Shown here piece by piece: positions 1 to 9,987 of a DNA stretch of 30,265 nucleotides (position 1 is the first letter of the stretch; each line of letters begins with the position of its first letter). This stretch comes from JAAYCB01 sp012744395 (GTDB lineage: Bacteria; Planctomycetota; Planctomycetia; Pirellulales; Thermoguttaceae): assembly GCA_028703175.1 (NCBI GenBank), contig JAQVNJ010000071.1, positions 1 to 30,265 on the forward strand, in the 5' to 3' direction. Made by a program: the position numbers and the translations under genes. Under the pieces are notes generated by a model. The model ran no database searches. It saw only the letters and a program-made list of their open reading frames with translations, and was not told the DNA's origin.

Positions 1-25
1 TGCCGGCTTCGTTGCGGAAGTAGTT

Positions 26-295
26 TCAGCCGTTGCCTGGTGCTCCGTCCTCAAGCTCCTTGAGCAGCTTATCCAGCGTCTCGCCGTCCAGGCGGGCGAT
101 CTTCCGGAACGCATCGGGCCGCTCGATCACCCGCTGCCTGATCTGCTCGGGGATTTTCTTTGCCAGAATCAGAAGCTCGTCCACGCCGGTTTCCAGCGCC
201 TCGGCGAGTTTGCGGATCAACTCCACCGAGGGATAGTCGCCGAAGTCGAGCTTCTCGTTCTCGACCTTGCTGATATAGGTGAACGAGACCCCCAC
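26..295 (-). pseudogene. Truncated XRE-family HTH regulator (C-terminal remnant)
   Basis: The minus-strand frame ending at the TGA at 26-28 encodes about 89 residues. They begin in the second half of an XRE/Cro helix-turn-helix (VSFTYISKVENEKLDF) and continue with a helical tail (YPSVELIRKLAEAL, DELLILAKKIP, ERPDAFRKIARLDGETLDKLL). This matches small planctomycete XRE regulators of about 100-120 aa. The first two helices of the HTH, expected as an F-G-x-x-I-R-x-L-R segment, are missing. Upstream in-frame residues do not resemble them. A neighbouring frame (LERFVQLSDARRW) could be a shifted relic. The only nearby in-frame start is a GTG at 293-295, inside the domain. I read it as a broken gene, although an assembly error or frameshift near 300 is equally possible. 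It lies about 130 bp downstream of typA on the same strand. Confidence 0.6.
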
Positions 296-426
296 CGCCG
301 GGCATCGGAAAGCTGGACGAATCGCTCGAGTCCGCCGGGAGCCGATGCCTGTGCCTGTCCGATCGATCCATTCCTGCTGACGGCTCTTCGAAAACGGGAT
401 GAACTCCGTTCTGCCAAGCGATCGGC

Positions 427-2241
<1,815 letters not shown>

Positions 2242-2251
2242 AGGCGGAGGG

Positions 2252-4147
2252 TCACCATTTCAGTCCGAACTTGTCGCCGTCCGACGAGCGGCTGACCCCG
2301 CCCTTGAGCGGTTTCTTGGCCGATCGCTGGACCTTCGATTTCTGGGCCGGCTCACCCGGCTCGTTGTCACCCTTGCCCTTCGTTTCGGTCTCGGGCGCTG
2401 GGGTCAGGTCCTTGATCGACAGGCTGATCCGCCGCGCGGCCCGGTCGATCGACTGGACCCGGACTTCGACCGGTTCGCCTTCCTGGACGACATCGCTGAC
2501 GCGCCAGATCTTTTTGTGGGAAAGCTCGGAGATATGGACCAGCCCCTCGACCCCCGGCTCGAGTTCCACAAACGCCCCGAACTCCATCAGCTTGGTGACT
2601 TTTCCGGGAACCTGGGCCCCCTGGGGATACTTCTGTTCGACCTCTTCCCACGGGTCGGGCAGCATCTCGCGGTAGGCGAGGCTGATCCGCCCGGTGGCCG
2701 GATCGTATTTCTTGATCTTGACCTTCACCGCCTGGCCTTCGCTGACCACTTCACTGGGATGGCTGACCCTTCCCCAGCCCAGCTCGCTGACGTGGAGCAG
2801 CCCGTCGACGCCGCTTCCCAGCTCGACGAACGCGCCGAAGTCCATCAACTTGCGGACCGTCCCCTCGTAGACCTGCCCCGGCTCGAGCGTGGCCAGCAAT
2901 TGCTTGCGGGCTTCTTCCCGCTCGCGCTCCAACAGGGCCCGGTGGCTGAGGACGAGGTTCCGCCGGGCGGGATTCGCCTCGGTGACGACGCAGCGCATCT
3001 TCTCGCCGACGAACTCCTCGATGTTTTCAACCCGGTACAGGGCGATCTGGCTGATCGGGATGAACCCGCGGATGTGGTTCACGTCGCACTCCAGCCCGCC
3101 GGCGTTGTGCCCGGTGATCCTGGCCTCCACGACCATTCCCTCCTCCAGGTCGGACCAGTCCTCGACCGACGTCGCCCCGTGCGGCAGCGAGAGTTCATAG
3201 AGCCCGTCCTCGCGATTGAATCGGGCGACGCGGACTTCGATCTCCGATCCGATCTCCGGCGGCGCCTCGAAATTCTCCAGCGGCAGAATCCCCTGCTCGC
3301 GGCCGCCCAGCTCGACGAACACGTCTCGGTGGCGAATCAGCGCAACGCGGCCCCGGCAGCGGGTGTCCGGTTCGAGCATCGCCTGCTTCGTCACGGCCTC
3401 CGTCTGGTCGATCAGCGCACCCAACTCGACCCCCCCGAGGGCCTGCTGGAACTCCTCCTCCAGATCGGCGGGCAGCCGGCCGCGGATATTCGGAGGCGGA
3501 AACCGCCTGGTCGAAGGGGCCTCCGCAATCGGTTCCCTGGCCGAATCGATCGCCGGTTCGGCGGCAGCCGGCGGCTCGGGCGGCTCGACCGCCGACGAGC
3601 CCGGCAGCGGCGCCATCCGGATCGGGGCTGAGGCTGCCGCCGGCGCGGAGACGTCGGGCCGCGGCTCGGCCGGCTCGATCGCCGCCGCGGGCGGGGCCTC
3701 TCGAACCGGTGGAGCGGCGGGCGGAGCGGGCGGTGGGACAGCCGCCGGCGCGGTCTCTTCTGCCGCCGCGGCCGGCGGCTGTTCCTGCTGTTCCTGCTGT
3801 TCCTGCTGTTCTGGCTGCGAGGCAGGGGGCGACTGGGCGAGCGCCGCCGCTTTGTCCGTCGCCGCTTTGTCCGGTTTCGCTTTGTCCGGTTTCGCTTGTT
3901 GGGGCGTCTTTTCGACGATCGGCTCCCAGTCTCGCTTCGGTTTCGGCCGATAGGCGTCCGGATTTCGCTGCGACCCGATCAAGACTCGCCGCCGACCGGA
4001 CTGGCCAGCCTGGTCGCCGCCCTCCGACTCGGGCGGCACTTCGCTTCCTTCCGCGGCCGGGGCAGACGACGCAGACTCAGGGCCAGCGGGCTGTTCCGCG
4101 GGCATCTCCGACGGGTTCTCCAAGCGATCGTTCGGGTCGCTGGTCAT
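2252..4147 (-). CDS. rpsA: S1 RNA-binding domain protein (ribosomal protein S1-like)
   Basis: Encodes 631 aa from the ATG at 4147. The first ~215 residues are low-complexity and probably disordered: rich in Pro, Ala, Glu and Gln, with K-P-D-K-A repeats and an E-Q-Q tract. Four OB-fold S1 domains follow, roughly at residues 257-320, 333-400, 420-490 and 505-580. Domains 3 and 4 are the most canonical (KLMDFGAFVEL...GLLHVSEL and KLMEFGAFVEL...GLVHISEL). Such proteins bind mRNA at the 30S subunit to help initiation. The large disordered N-terminus differs from the six-domain E. coli protein, so the rpsA name is provisional; it could be an accessory S1 protein. The ATG is preferred over an in-frame GTG at 4162 because GAGAGA lies about 7 nt upstream. 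It heads a probable two-gene operon with typA. Confidence 0.85.
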   Translation of the reverse strand: MTSDPNDRLENPSEMPAEQPAGPESASSAPAAEGSEVPPESEGGDQAGQSGRRRVLIGSQRNPDAYRPKPKRDWEPIVEKTPQQAKPDKAKPDKAATDKAAALAQSPPASQPEQQEQQEQQEQPPAAAAEETAPAAVPPPAPPAAPPVREAPPAAAIEPAEPRPDVSAPAAASAPIRMAPLPGSSAVEPPEPPAAAEPAIDSAREPIAEAPSTRRFPPPNIRGRLPADLEEEFQQALGGVELGALIDQTEAVTKQAMLEPDTRCRGRVALIRHRDVFVELGGREQGILPLENFEAPPEIGSEIEVRVARFNREDGLYELSLPHGATSVEDWSDLEEGMVVEARITGHNAGGLECDVNHIRGFIPISQIALYRVENIEEFVGEKMRCVVTEANPARRNLVLSHRALLEREREEARKQLLATLEPGQVYEGTVRKLMDFGAFVELGSGVDGLLHVSELGWGRVSHPSEVVSEGQAVKVKIKKYDPATGRISLAYREMLPDPWEEVEQKYPQGAQVPGKVTKLMEFGAFVELEPGVEGLVHISELSHKKIWRVSDVVQEGEPVEVRVQSIDRAARRISLSIKDLTPAPETETKGKGDNEPGEPAQKSKVQRSAKKPLKGGVSRSSDGDKFGLKW

Positions 4148-4240
4148 CGATCTGTCTCTCACTCAACTATCGGAACAGGAAACGCCAACCGCTCGAAAGG
4201 GGTGTCTGGCAAGCCGCGCTCCCCCCCTTAGTCAGCCTCA

Positions 4241-4504
4241 TCATTCTACCAAAGCCCCGCCAGGCGCTCCAAGCCCCTGCGGTGGCGGTGATTGGAGACA
4301 TAGAGCGGAGCATCGGAAGCGGACCGGCTCGTCGGCATCGTTGATCAACTGCTGTTCAATCTCCAGTTCGTCGCGCTGATTCCGCTGCGTCCGCGCTTCG
4401 AGGCGGATCTGCCCCAGGTCCACGCGCATCTGCCGGAAAGAGCAGAAGCGCAACGGCTCGTCGCAGGCGCAGCGAGGCACGGCTTGCCGGTCGCCGTCCG
4501 GCAT
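4241..4504 (-). CDS. Possible small hypothetical protein (87 aa)
   Basis: An open frame from the ATG at 4504 to the TGA at 4241-4243, in the gap between the S1 gene and the divergent TIM-barrel gene. The middle is highly charged and looks helical (RVDLGQIRLEARTQRNQ, DELEIEQQLI), with a cysteine-containing N-terminal part (PRCACDEPLRFC). The last ~25 residues are Gly/Pro-rich and look less like protein. I recognise no family. No convincing ribosome-binding site precedes the ATG, and the end overlaps the candidate S1 promoter. It may be real, or simply an open frame in GC-rich DNA. Confidence 0.3.
   Translation of the reverse strand: MPDGDRQAVPRCACDEPLRFCSFRQMRVDLGQIRLEARTQRNQRDELEIEQQLINDADEPVRFRCSALCLQSPPPQGLGAPGGALVE
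4243..4272 (-). promoter_or_regulatory. Candidate sigma70-type promoter for the S1-typA operon
   Basis: Read on the minus strand: a -35-like TTGGAG (4267-4272), an 18-nt spacer and a -10 TAGAAT (4243-4248). The start codon at 4147 lies about 90 nt downstream of the predicted start site. The same TAGAAT hexamer precedes other genes here (4526, 19210, 19364), which supports it as the housekeeping -10 in this genome. Confidence 0.45.
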
Positions 4505-4525
4505 GGGCGCGGCCGGATCGGCTGC

Positions 4526-4531
4526 TAGAAT
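4526..4531 (+). promoter_or_regulatory. Candidate -10 element upstream of the isomerase gene
   Basis: TAGAAT lies 33 nt before the GTG start at 4564, in the context GCTAGAATGAGG. No good -35 is visible 16-18 nt upstream. The call rests on position and on recurrence of the hexamer before other genes in the window. Confidence 0.35.
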
Positions 4532-4563
4532 GAGGAGAGTCAAAAAAGCGGAAGGAGGACGGC

Positions 4564-5346
4564 GTGGCGCACCTGAAGATCGGGATTGAACTTGCCGGCC
4601 TGCGGCTCCCCGCCAGGCAGGCGCTGGCGGCGGCGGCCCGGTTGGGGGCCGACGCCGTGGAACTCGACGCTCGCGGGGATTTCGCCCCCGGAAATTTCTC
4701 CCAGACCGGCCTCCGCCAACTCCGCAAAACACTGGACGATCTGCGGCTGCGGGTCTGCGCCGTCAGCTTTCGCACGCGGCGCGGGTTCAGCGCCCCGGCC
4801 GACCTCGAGCCGCGGATCGAAGCCGCCAAGGCCGCCATCGAGCTGGCGGCCCGGCTCGCAGCGCGGTCGGTGATCACGCGGATCGGCCAGATTGCCGGCA
4901 AAAATCGGCCGGCGGACAATCGCCTGCTCGTCGAAGTGCTCAGCGATCTGGCCCACTTCGGCAACCGTGCGGGCGCGTTTCTGGCGGCGGAGACCGGCGA
5001 ACAGCCGGTCGCTGATCTGGCCCAGCTCTTCGAGCAACTGCCGGAAGGGATCATCGGGATCGACCTGAACACCGGCAACCTGGCGGCCAACGGCCATTCG
5101 TCCCTCGAAGCGGTCGAATCGCTCGGCCCGAGAATCCTCCACGTCCACGCCACCGACGGCGTCTGCGATCCCGGCAGGCGGCGCGGAGAGCGGGTGGAGC
5201 TTGGCTCGGGCACCGCCGATTTCCCCGCCCTGCTCGGCGCTTTGGCGGAGGTCGGCTACCGGGGCTACTATACGATCCAGCCCGCCGCCGGCGGCGATGC
5301 CCGGGCCGAGGCCGCAAGGGCAATCGAGTATCTGCGAAAATTCTGA
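4564..5346 (+). CDS. Sugar phosphate isomerase/epimerase-like TIM barrel protein
   Basis: Encodes 260 aa of the xylose isomerase-like TIM barrel family (AP endonuclease 2 superfamily). These metal-dependent proteins often isomerise or epimerise sugars or inositols; the substrate cannot be told here. Likely metal-ligand positions are E143 (AAETGE), D167 (IGIDLNTGN) and H195 (LHVHATD). The last conserved acidic position, normally Glu in a G-x-x-x-x-x-I-E strand end, is Gln239 here (GYYTIQ). This may weaken metal binding or mark a divergent subgroup. The GTG start is chosen because GGAGG lies about 6 nt upstream and the protein begins directly in the first beta strand (LKIGIEL). The next gene starts 23 bp downstream on the same strand, so cotranscription is likely. 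Confidence 0.8.
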   Translation: MAHLKIGIELAGLRLPARQALAAAARLGADAVELDARGDFAPGNFSQTGLRQLRKTLDDLRLRVCAVSFRTRRGFSAPADLEPRIEAAKAAIELAARLAARSVITRIGQIAGKNRPADNRLLVEVLSDLAHFGNRAGAFLAAETGEQPVADLAQLFEQLPEGIIGIDLNTGNLAANGHSSLEAVESLGPRILHVHATDGVCDPGRRRGERVELGSGTADFPALLGALAEVGYRGYYTIQPAAGGDARAEAARAIEYLRKF

Positions 5347-5369
5347 CCACGATCCGCTGGGCTGCACGA

Positions 5370-6812
5370 ATGACTCGGACACCGAAACGATGCCGGGTTG
5401 TCGAACTCGCGGTCCTCGCCCTGGTCCTCGCCGTGTTGGTCCACACGTGGCTGCTGATCGGCCTGTTCGTGCCGCTAACGATCGAGGGGCCATCGATGGC
5501 GGAGACGCTCCATGGGCGGCGCCGCCGGATGGATTGCCGCGACTGCGGCTTCCGTTTCGCCTGGCAAGCCGCGCGGGGCGGGGCACGGAGCCGGATCACC
5601 TGCCCCAACTGCGGCTGCGAGCAGACGCCGCCGGACGGGGAAGGCGAGATTCCCGGCGATTGCGTGCTCGTCGCCCGCTCGATGCCCGCGCTCCGCGCCC
5701 CGAAGCGATGGGAACCGGTTGTCGTCCGCCGCCCCGGACGCGAGTCCGAACTGGTCGTCAAGCGGTTGGTCGGGTTGCCGGGAGAGACCGTCGAACTCCG
5801 CCACGGCGACCTCTACATCGACGGGCGCCTGGAGCGCAAGACCCTCCGGCAACAGCGCGCGACCGCCGTGCTCGTCCACGACGCCCGCTGGATGGCTTCC
5901 GCGCTTCCCGAAGCGCAGCGGCCCTGGCAGGAGGCGGACGGCCGCCGCCGCTGGACCTGGCGGGATGGCTGCTTGATTCACCCCGAGGTCGAATCCCGCC
6001 CGCCGCCCGCGGCGGCGGCCCCCTCGGCCGGATTGGCCGATTCGGTCAAGAGACGGAAGACCATCGACTGGCTGATTTTCGGGCCCCGCCGCCGGACCGC
6101 CGGCGCTGCCGCCGCCTCTCCCGCGCCGGTCACCAACCTGCTCGGCTACAACCAGGCCCGCCATCAACGATCCGAAACGGTCCATGCCGTCTACGATGTA
6201 ATGTTGTCCATCGAACTGGACGCGTGCCGGGGGCCGGGCTGCTTGTACTTGGCCGCGACCGACGGGCGGGAGGAATTCTGCGTGCGAATCGACCCCAACC
6301 GGCGGCGAGCGGAGGTCTTTCGCGACGCAGTGCCGGCCCTGCCGCCGATCCCAATCGACGACCTCCGCGGCGGATTGTCCGCAACACGGATTGAGCTGTC
6401 GCTCTTCGATCGCCAGTTCCTGCTGGCGATCGAGGAGCGAACGCGGGTGGAGATACCGCTGGCGGAGGGGGGGAATCCCGCTGCCGTCTACTGCCCGCTC
6501 GCCCTGGGGTGCGACCGTCTCGGCCTGCGAATCGGCGCAGTCCGGGTCTATCGCGATGCTTACTACGCGCCGTCGTCCCGACCGGATGTGCGGGCAAGCG
6601 GCGCCTGGCGGCTGGCCGGCGACGAGTATTTTCTGCTTGGTGACAACAGCGACTTCTCCGACGACAGCCGCTTCTGGCATCCCGACCAACCGGTCACCTG
6701 CCGCTCGCTCGTGGGCCATCCGATCGCCGTCCATTATCCGTCGCATCCCGTCAGGTGGGGGGGGCTGCGATTTCAAGTTCCCGATCTTCGCCGGATTCGA
6801 TATATTCGATAG
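5370..6812 (+). CDS. lepB: Signal peptidase I paralogue with zinc ribbon and inserted domain
   Basis: Encodes 480 aa of the S26 serine/lysine protease family, which cleaves secretory signal peptides at the outer face of the membrane. An N-terminal membrane helix (about residues 10-35) leads to the catalytic Ser42 in GPSMAETL and the general-base Lys131 in VVKRLVGLPGE. A zinc-ribbon-like insert follows the Ser box (C56, C59, C78, C81). A ~230-residue insert precedes the C-terminal box (FLLGDNSDFSDDSRFW) and has beta-rich, LamG/concanavalin-like features (YDVMLSIELD, ELSLFDRQFLLAIEE, LRIGAVRVYRD). E. coli LepB is 324 aa, so this protein is enlarged. The paralogue downstream at 7011 shares the architecture, so a tandem duplication is likely. 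Ser and Lys are both present, so it should be active. No strong ribosome-binding site is seen; the start is set by the membrane helix. Confidence 0.88.
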   Translation: MTRTPKRCRVVELAVLALVLAVLVHTWLLIGLFVPLTIEGPSMAETLHGRRRRMDCRDCGFRFAWQAARGGARSRITCPNCGCEQTPPDGEGEIPGDCVLVARSMPALRAPKRWEPVVVRRPGRESELVVKRLVGLPGETVELRHGDLYIDGRLERKTLRQQRATAVLVHDARWMASALPEAQRPWQEADGRRRWTWRDGCLIHPEVESRPPPAAAAPSAGLADSVKRRKTIDWLIFGPRRRTAGAAAASPAPVTNLLGYNQARHQRSETVHAVYDVMLSIELDACRGPGCLYLAATDGREEFCVRIDPNRRRAEVFRDAVPALPPIPIDDLRGGLSATRIELSLFDRQFLLAIEERTRVEIPLAEGGNPAAVYCPLALGCDRLGLRIGAVRVYRDAYYAPSSRPDVRASGAWRLAGDEYFLLGDNSDFSDDSRFWHPDQPVTCRSLVGHPIAVHYPSHPVRWGGLRFQVPDLRRIRYIR

Positions 6813-7010
6813 AGGTGGAAGAAAAGGCACGGCCGTGGGAAAATCGATGAATGTGGGAGTCCGGCGGCGGCCTCGATGGAACGGCATCCGCCGATCGCCC
6901 CGCTGGCCGAATCCGGCCGTCGGCGATTTCGAGCCTCCACCCCCCCTTTGTTCGTTGTCCATCCTCCCGCCGCCTTTGTCATCTCCGCCAGCCCAACAGG
7001 ATTCGTCTTT

Positions 7011-8795
7011 ATGTCGAAGAAGCACGCCAGCGGCCGCAGACGTCCGCCCCGCCCCGACGCCAGGTCGCAGATGGGCGACCGGCCCGCCGAGCGGAAGAAG
7101 CCGGAAGCCGGGGGGCTGTTCTCGGCCGAGTCCATCCGCGAGACTGTCGAGTCGATCGTCATCGCCTTCATTCTCGCGTTCCTCTTCCGCACGTTCGAGG
7201 CCGAGGCGTTCGTGATCCCCACCGGTTCGATGGCCCCCACGCTGCTCGGCCGCCACAAGGACCTGGAGTGCCCCCAGTGCGGCTATTTCTTCCAGACCAG
7301 CGCCAGCCAAGAGGTCGACAGCGTCACCAACAAGCGGACGGACAACGAGACGATCGGCGGCACCTGCCCGATGTGCCGCTACACGATCAACGCTTCGGCC
7401 GGTTCGGGGGAGAGGACGTCCAGCTCCTACAGCGGCGACCGGATTCTCGTCGAGAAATTCCCCTACCAGTTCCGCGACCCCGAGCGGTGGGAAGTCAGCG
7501 TCTTCAAGTTTCCCGGCGGGGCGCGGACGAACTACATCAAGCGGATCTGCGGATTGCCGAATGAGACGATTCGGATTGCCCACGGCAACATCTACGTGAA
7601 GGCCAAAGGGGAGACGGAATTCACGATCGCTCGGAAGCCGCCCAAAAAGCTGCTGGCAATGATCCAGCCGGTCCACGACAACGACTACGCGTTGCCGAGC
7701 CTGATCGAAATGGGTTGGCCCCAGCGCTGGATCAATGAGGAGGCCTCGGCGCTCGGCTCGACCGCCGCGTGGGAGACGAGCGACTACAGGCAGTTCCGCA
7801 CCACGGGCCGGTCGCCGGGCGAAGCGTGGCTGCGCTATCAGCACGTGCCGCCGAGCCTGGCCGATTGGCGGTATCTTGCCGAGGGCCTGATGCCGCCCAC
7901 CCCGCCCGGGCGGCAACTGATCTCCGATTTCACCGCCTACAACACGAAGATCGAGACGCTGCGGCCGGACCGGCAACTGCCGATGAGTGGGCGCGGCGTC
8001 CATTGGGTCGGCGACCTGGTGCTCGAGTGCCGCCTGGATGTCAAGAGCGAGCGGGGGGAGCTTGTCTTCGAGTTGATCAAGGGCGGCCGCCGCTTCCAAT
8101 GCCGGTGCGACGTCGCCACGGGAGAAGCCCTGCTCCTGATCGACGGCGATCCGGGCTTCGGCAGCCCGAAAGCCCGGACCGCGCTGACGGGCCCCGGGCA
8201 GTACTCGCTGCGTTTTGCCAACGTCGACGATGAGTTGCGGCTCTGGATCGACGGGCGGCTGGTCGAGTTCGACGCGGCGGCCGTTTATCCGCCGCTGGGA
8301 AATCACCTCCCGACCGAGGCGGACCTGCTGCCGGTCGGGATCGCCTCGAAGGGGGTGGAACTGGAGGTCAGCAGTCTGCGTCTGTTTCGCGATCTGTACT
8401 ACATCGCCGACCAGCGGGCCGCGCCCGGCGAACCGATGTCGGATTTCCCCCGGTTTCCGCATCCGAACCACAACCGGATGTCCTTCGGCGCCTTCTCGCC
8501 CGGAAACGTCGAGGAGGTCTTCCACGATCCGCGGAACTGGGATTTCTTCGCCGACTACCAGACGCTGGAGTTCACCCTGGACGAAGGCGAGTTTCTCGCC
8601 CTTGGCGACAACAGCGGGGAAAGCCGCGACAGCCGGCTCTGGGACGCCGAAGGAATCGGACCGTGCGTCAAGCGTGAGCTGCTGATCGGCAAAGCGCTGT
8701 TCATTTACTGGCCGCGTTCCGAAACCCGAATCCCCGGCACCAACATCCCCTTCCCGTTCTTCCCCAACGTGAAGCGGATGCAGTTGATCCGCTGA
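7011..8795 (+). CDS. lepB: Signal peptidase I with zinc ribbon and LamG-like insert
   Basis: Encodes 594 aa and is the second S26 signal peptidase in tandem. Residues 1-35 are basic and cytoplasmic, 45-62 form the membrane anchor, Ser73 is the nucleophile (IPTGSMAPTLLG) and Lys177 the general base (NYIKRICGLPNE). A zinc-ribbon-like insert carries C87, C90, C119 and C122. A large insert between the Lys box and the C-terminal box (FLALGDNSGESRDSRLW) includes a jelly-roll-like stretch (VLECRLDVKSERGELVFEL, YSLRFANVDDELRLWIDG, VELEVSSLRLFRDLYYI). It ends with the usual hydrophobic region. The ATG at 7011 is preferred over an in-frame ATG at 6876 because AGGA lies ~10 nt upstream and the extra 45 residues are not protein-like. 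It sits about 200 bp after its paralogue; a TATATT at 6801 may be its own -10. Confidence 0.92.
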   Translation: MSKKHASGRRRPPRPDARSQMGDRPAERKKPEAGGLFSAESIRETVESIVIAFILAFLFRTFEAEAFVIPTGSMAPTLLGRHKDLECPQCGYFFQTSASQEVDSVTNKRTDNETIGGTCPMCRYTINASAGSGERTSSSYSGDRILVEKFPYQFRDPERWEVSVFKFPGGARTNYIKRICGLPNETIRIAHGNIYVKAKGETEFTIARKPPKKLLAMIQPVHDNDYALPSLIEMGWPQRWINEEASALGSTAAWETSDYRQFRTTGRSPGEAWLRYQHVPPSLADWRYLAEGLMPPTPPGRQLISDFTAYNTKIETLRPDRQLPMSGRGVHWVGDLVLECRLDVKSERGELVFELIKGGRRFQCRCDVATGEALLLIDGDPGFGSPKARTALTGPGQYSLRFANVDDELRLWIDGRLVEFDAAAVYPPLGNHLPTEADLLPVGIASKGVELEVSSLRLFRDLYYIADQRAAPGEPMSDFPRFPHPNHNRMSFGAFSPGNVEEVFHDPRNWDFFADYQTLEFTLDEGEFLALGDNSGESRDSRLWDAEGIGPCVKRELLIGKALFIYWPRSETRIPGTNIPFPFFPNVKRMQLIR

Positions 8796-8905
8796 CGCCA
8801 TCCGGCCCGATTGGGGACACCACGCCCTGGAGACGGACCTCCGCCATGAACGCACGGCAAGAAGCTCCCTCGCGGCAATCCATTCACCCCATGCGAAGGG
8901 CGGGA

Positions 8906-9733
8906 ATGGAACCGATCCTCGAAGTCTCCGGGCTGGTCAAGTCCTACGGCCCGCGGCGCGTCGTCGATGGGGTCGACTTCGAAGTCTTCCCCGGGGAAAT
9001 CGTCGGCCTGCTCGGGCCGAACGGCGCCGGGAAGACGACCAGCTTCCGCATGACCTGCGGCATGATCGAGCCGAATGCCGGGCTCGTCCAGCTCGCCGGA
9101 CGCGACGTGACCGATTGGCCGATGTACCGCCGCGCCCGGGAGGGCGGGATGGGCTACCTGGCCCAGGAAGCCAGCGTCTTCCGGAAACTCTCCGTCCGCG
9201 ACAATCTCCTCGGCGTCATGGAGATGCTCGGCATCGGCCGCAAGCAACGCCTCGCCCGGTGCAAGTCGCTGCTCGAACAATTCGACATCGTCCACCTGCG
9301 AAAGAACAAGGCGATGTCCCTGTCGGGCGGCGAACGGCGGCGGCTGGAGATCGCCCGAGCACTCGTCTCCGGCCCCAAGATCATCCTTCTCGACGAACCG
9401 TTTACGGGCATCGATCCGGTGACGATCGACAGCATCCAGGAGATCATTCGCCAGTTGCGCCGCGACGGGATCGCGATTCTGATCACCGACCACCAGGTCC
9501 GCGAAACGCTCCAGATCACCGACCGCAGCTACGTGATCCGCAAGGGCCAGGTCCTCTGCCACGGCACGCCCGAAGAAGTCCTTGCGAACGAAGAAGCGCG
9601 GAAGCACTACTTCGGCGAAGACATGGACCTGGGCCTCTCCCCGCCGCCCGCCCCCCCGCCGCCCGCCCCCCCGCCGCATCTGGAGCAACCCGCCCCCCAG
9701 CGACCGCGCGGCGTCAAGCTCAAGCTCGATTGA
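8906..9733 (+). CDS. lptB: LptB-type ABC transporter ATP-binding protein
   Basis: Encodes 275 aa of an ABC ATPase most like LptB, the cytoplasmic motor that extracts lipopolysaccharide from the inner membrane for transport to the outer membrane. Visible motifs: Walker A GPNGAGKTT (37-45), Q-loop Gln87 (YLAQEASVF), signature LSGGE (139-143), Walker B IILLDEP with Glu164 and switch His196 (ITDHQ). The lack of membrane segments, and EIVGLLGPNGAGKTT followed by AQEASVFRKLSV, are typical of LptB. The last ~30 residues form a proline-rich tail (repeats of P-P-P-A-P) ending in a basic stretch, beyond the ~240 aa of E. coli LptB. The ATG at 8906 is chosen because GAAGGG lies 5 nt upstream and the protein starts at the first beta strand. 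In-frame ATGs at 8846 and 8891 are alternatives. No lptA, lptC or permease gene is adjacent. Confidence 0.88.
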   Translation: MEPILEVSGLVKSYGPRRVVDGVDFEVFPGEIVGLLGPNGAGKTTSFRMTCGMIEPNAGLVQLAGRDVTDWPMYRRAREGGMGYLAQEASVFRKLSVRDNLLGVMEMLGIGRKQRLARCKSLLEQFDIVHLRKNKAMSLSGGERRRLEIARALVSGPKIILLDEPFTGIDPVTIDSIQEIIRQLRRDGIAILITDHQVRETLQITDRSYVIRKGQVLCHGTPEEVLANEEARKHYFGEDMDLGLSPPPAPPPPAPPPHLEQPAPQRPRGVKLKLD

Positions 9734-9824
9734 CGCGCGCTATCAGGGTGGTCCAGAGCGGCCCAACCTGGGGCGAGACGCACCGCCGCCACGGGAGGAG
9801 ACGTCGGCATTGCCGAAAGGTGAG

Positions 9825-9847
9825 CGCCGGTCCACCACGCACCGGCG
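9825..9847. terminator. Inverted repeat after lptB, possible terminator
   Basis: A perfect 7-bp inverted repeat (CGCCGGT / ACCGGCG) with a 9-nt loop, in the ~250-bp gap between the convergent lptB and AMP-ligase genes. There is no T-run, so an intrinsic terminator is uncertain. Nothing else stands out in this gap. Confidence 0.25.
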
Positions 9848-9987
9848 TGGGACGTCTACCCGCGCGCTCGGTGGGGCGGCGCTGGTCTTCTGGCCGTGCG
9901 GAGATGTCCGGTTCCCGCCAACCGCCCTGGCTTGCGCCAACCGTACCGGGCTGGCCCGCTTTGCACCACCCCACGGGCGACGCAGGA

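Noticed and set aside
5475..8855. Minus-strand open frame of more than 1100 codons opposite the signal peptidases
   Set aside because: Antisense shadow of two clear genes with catalytic motifs; its sequence has no domain-like pattern.
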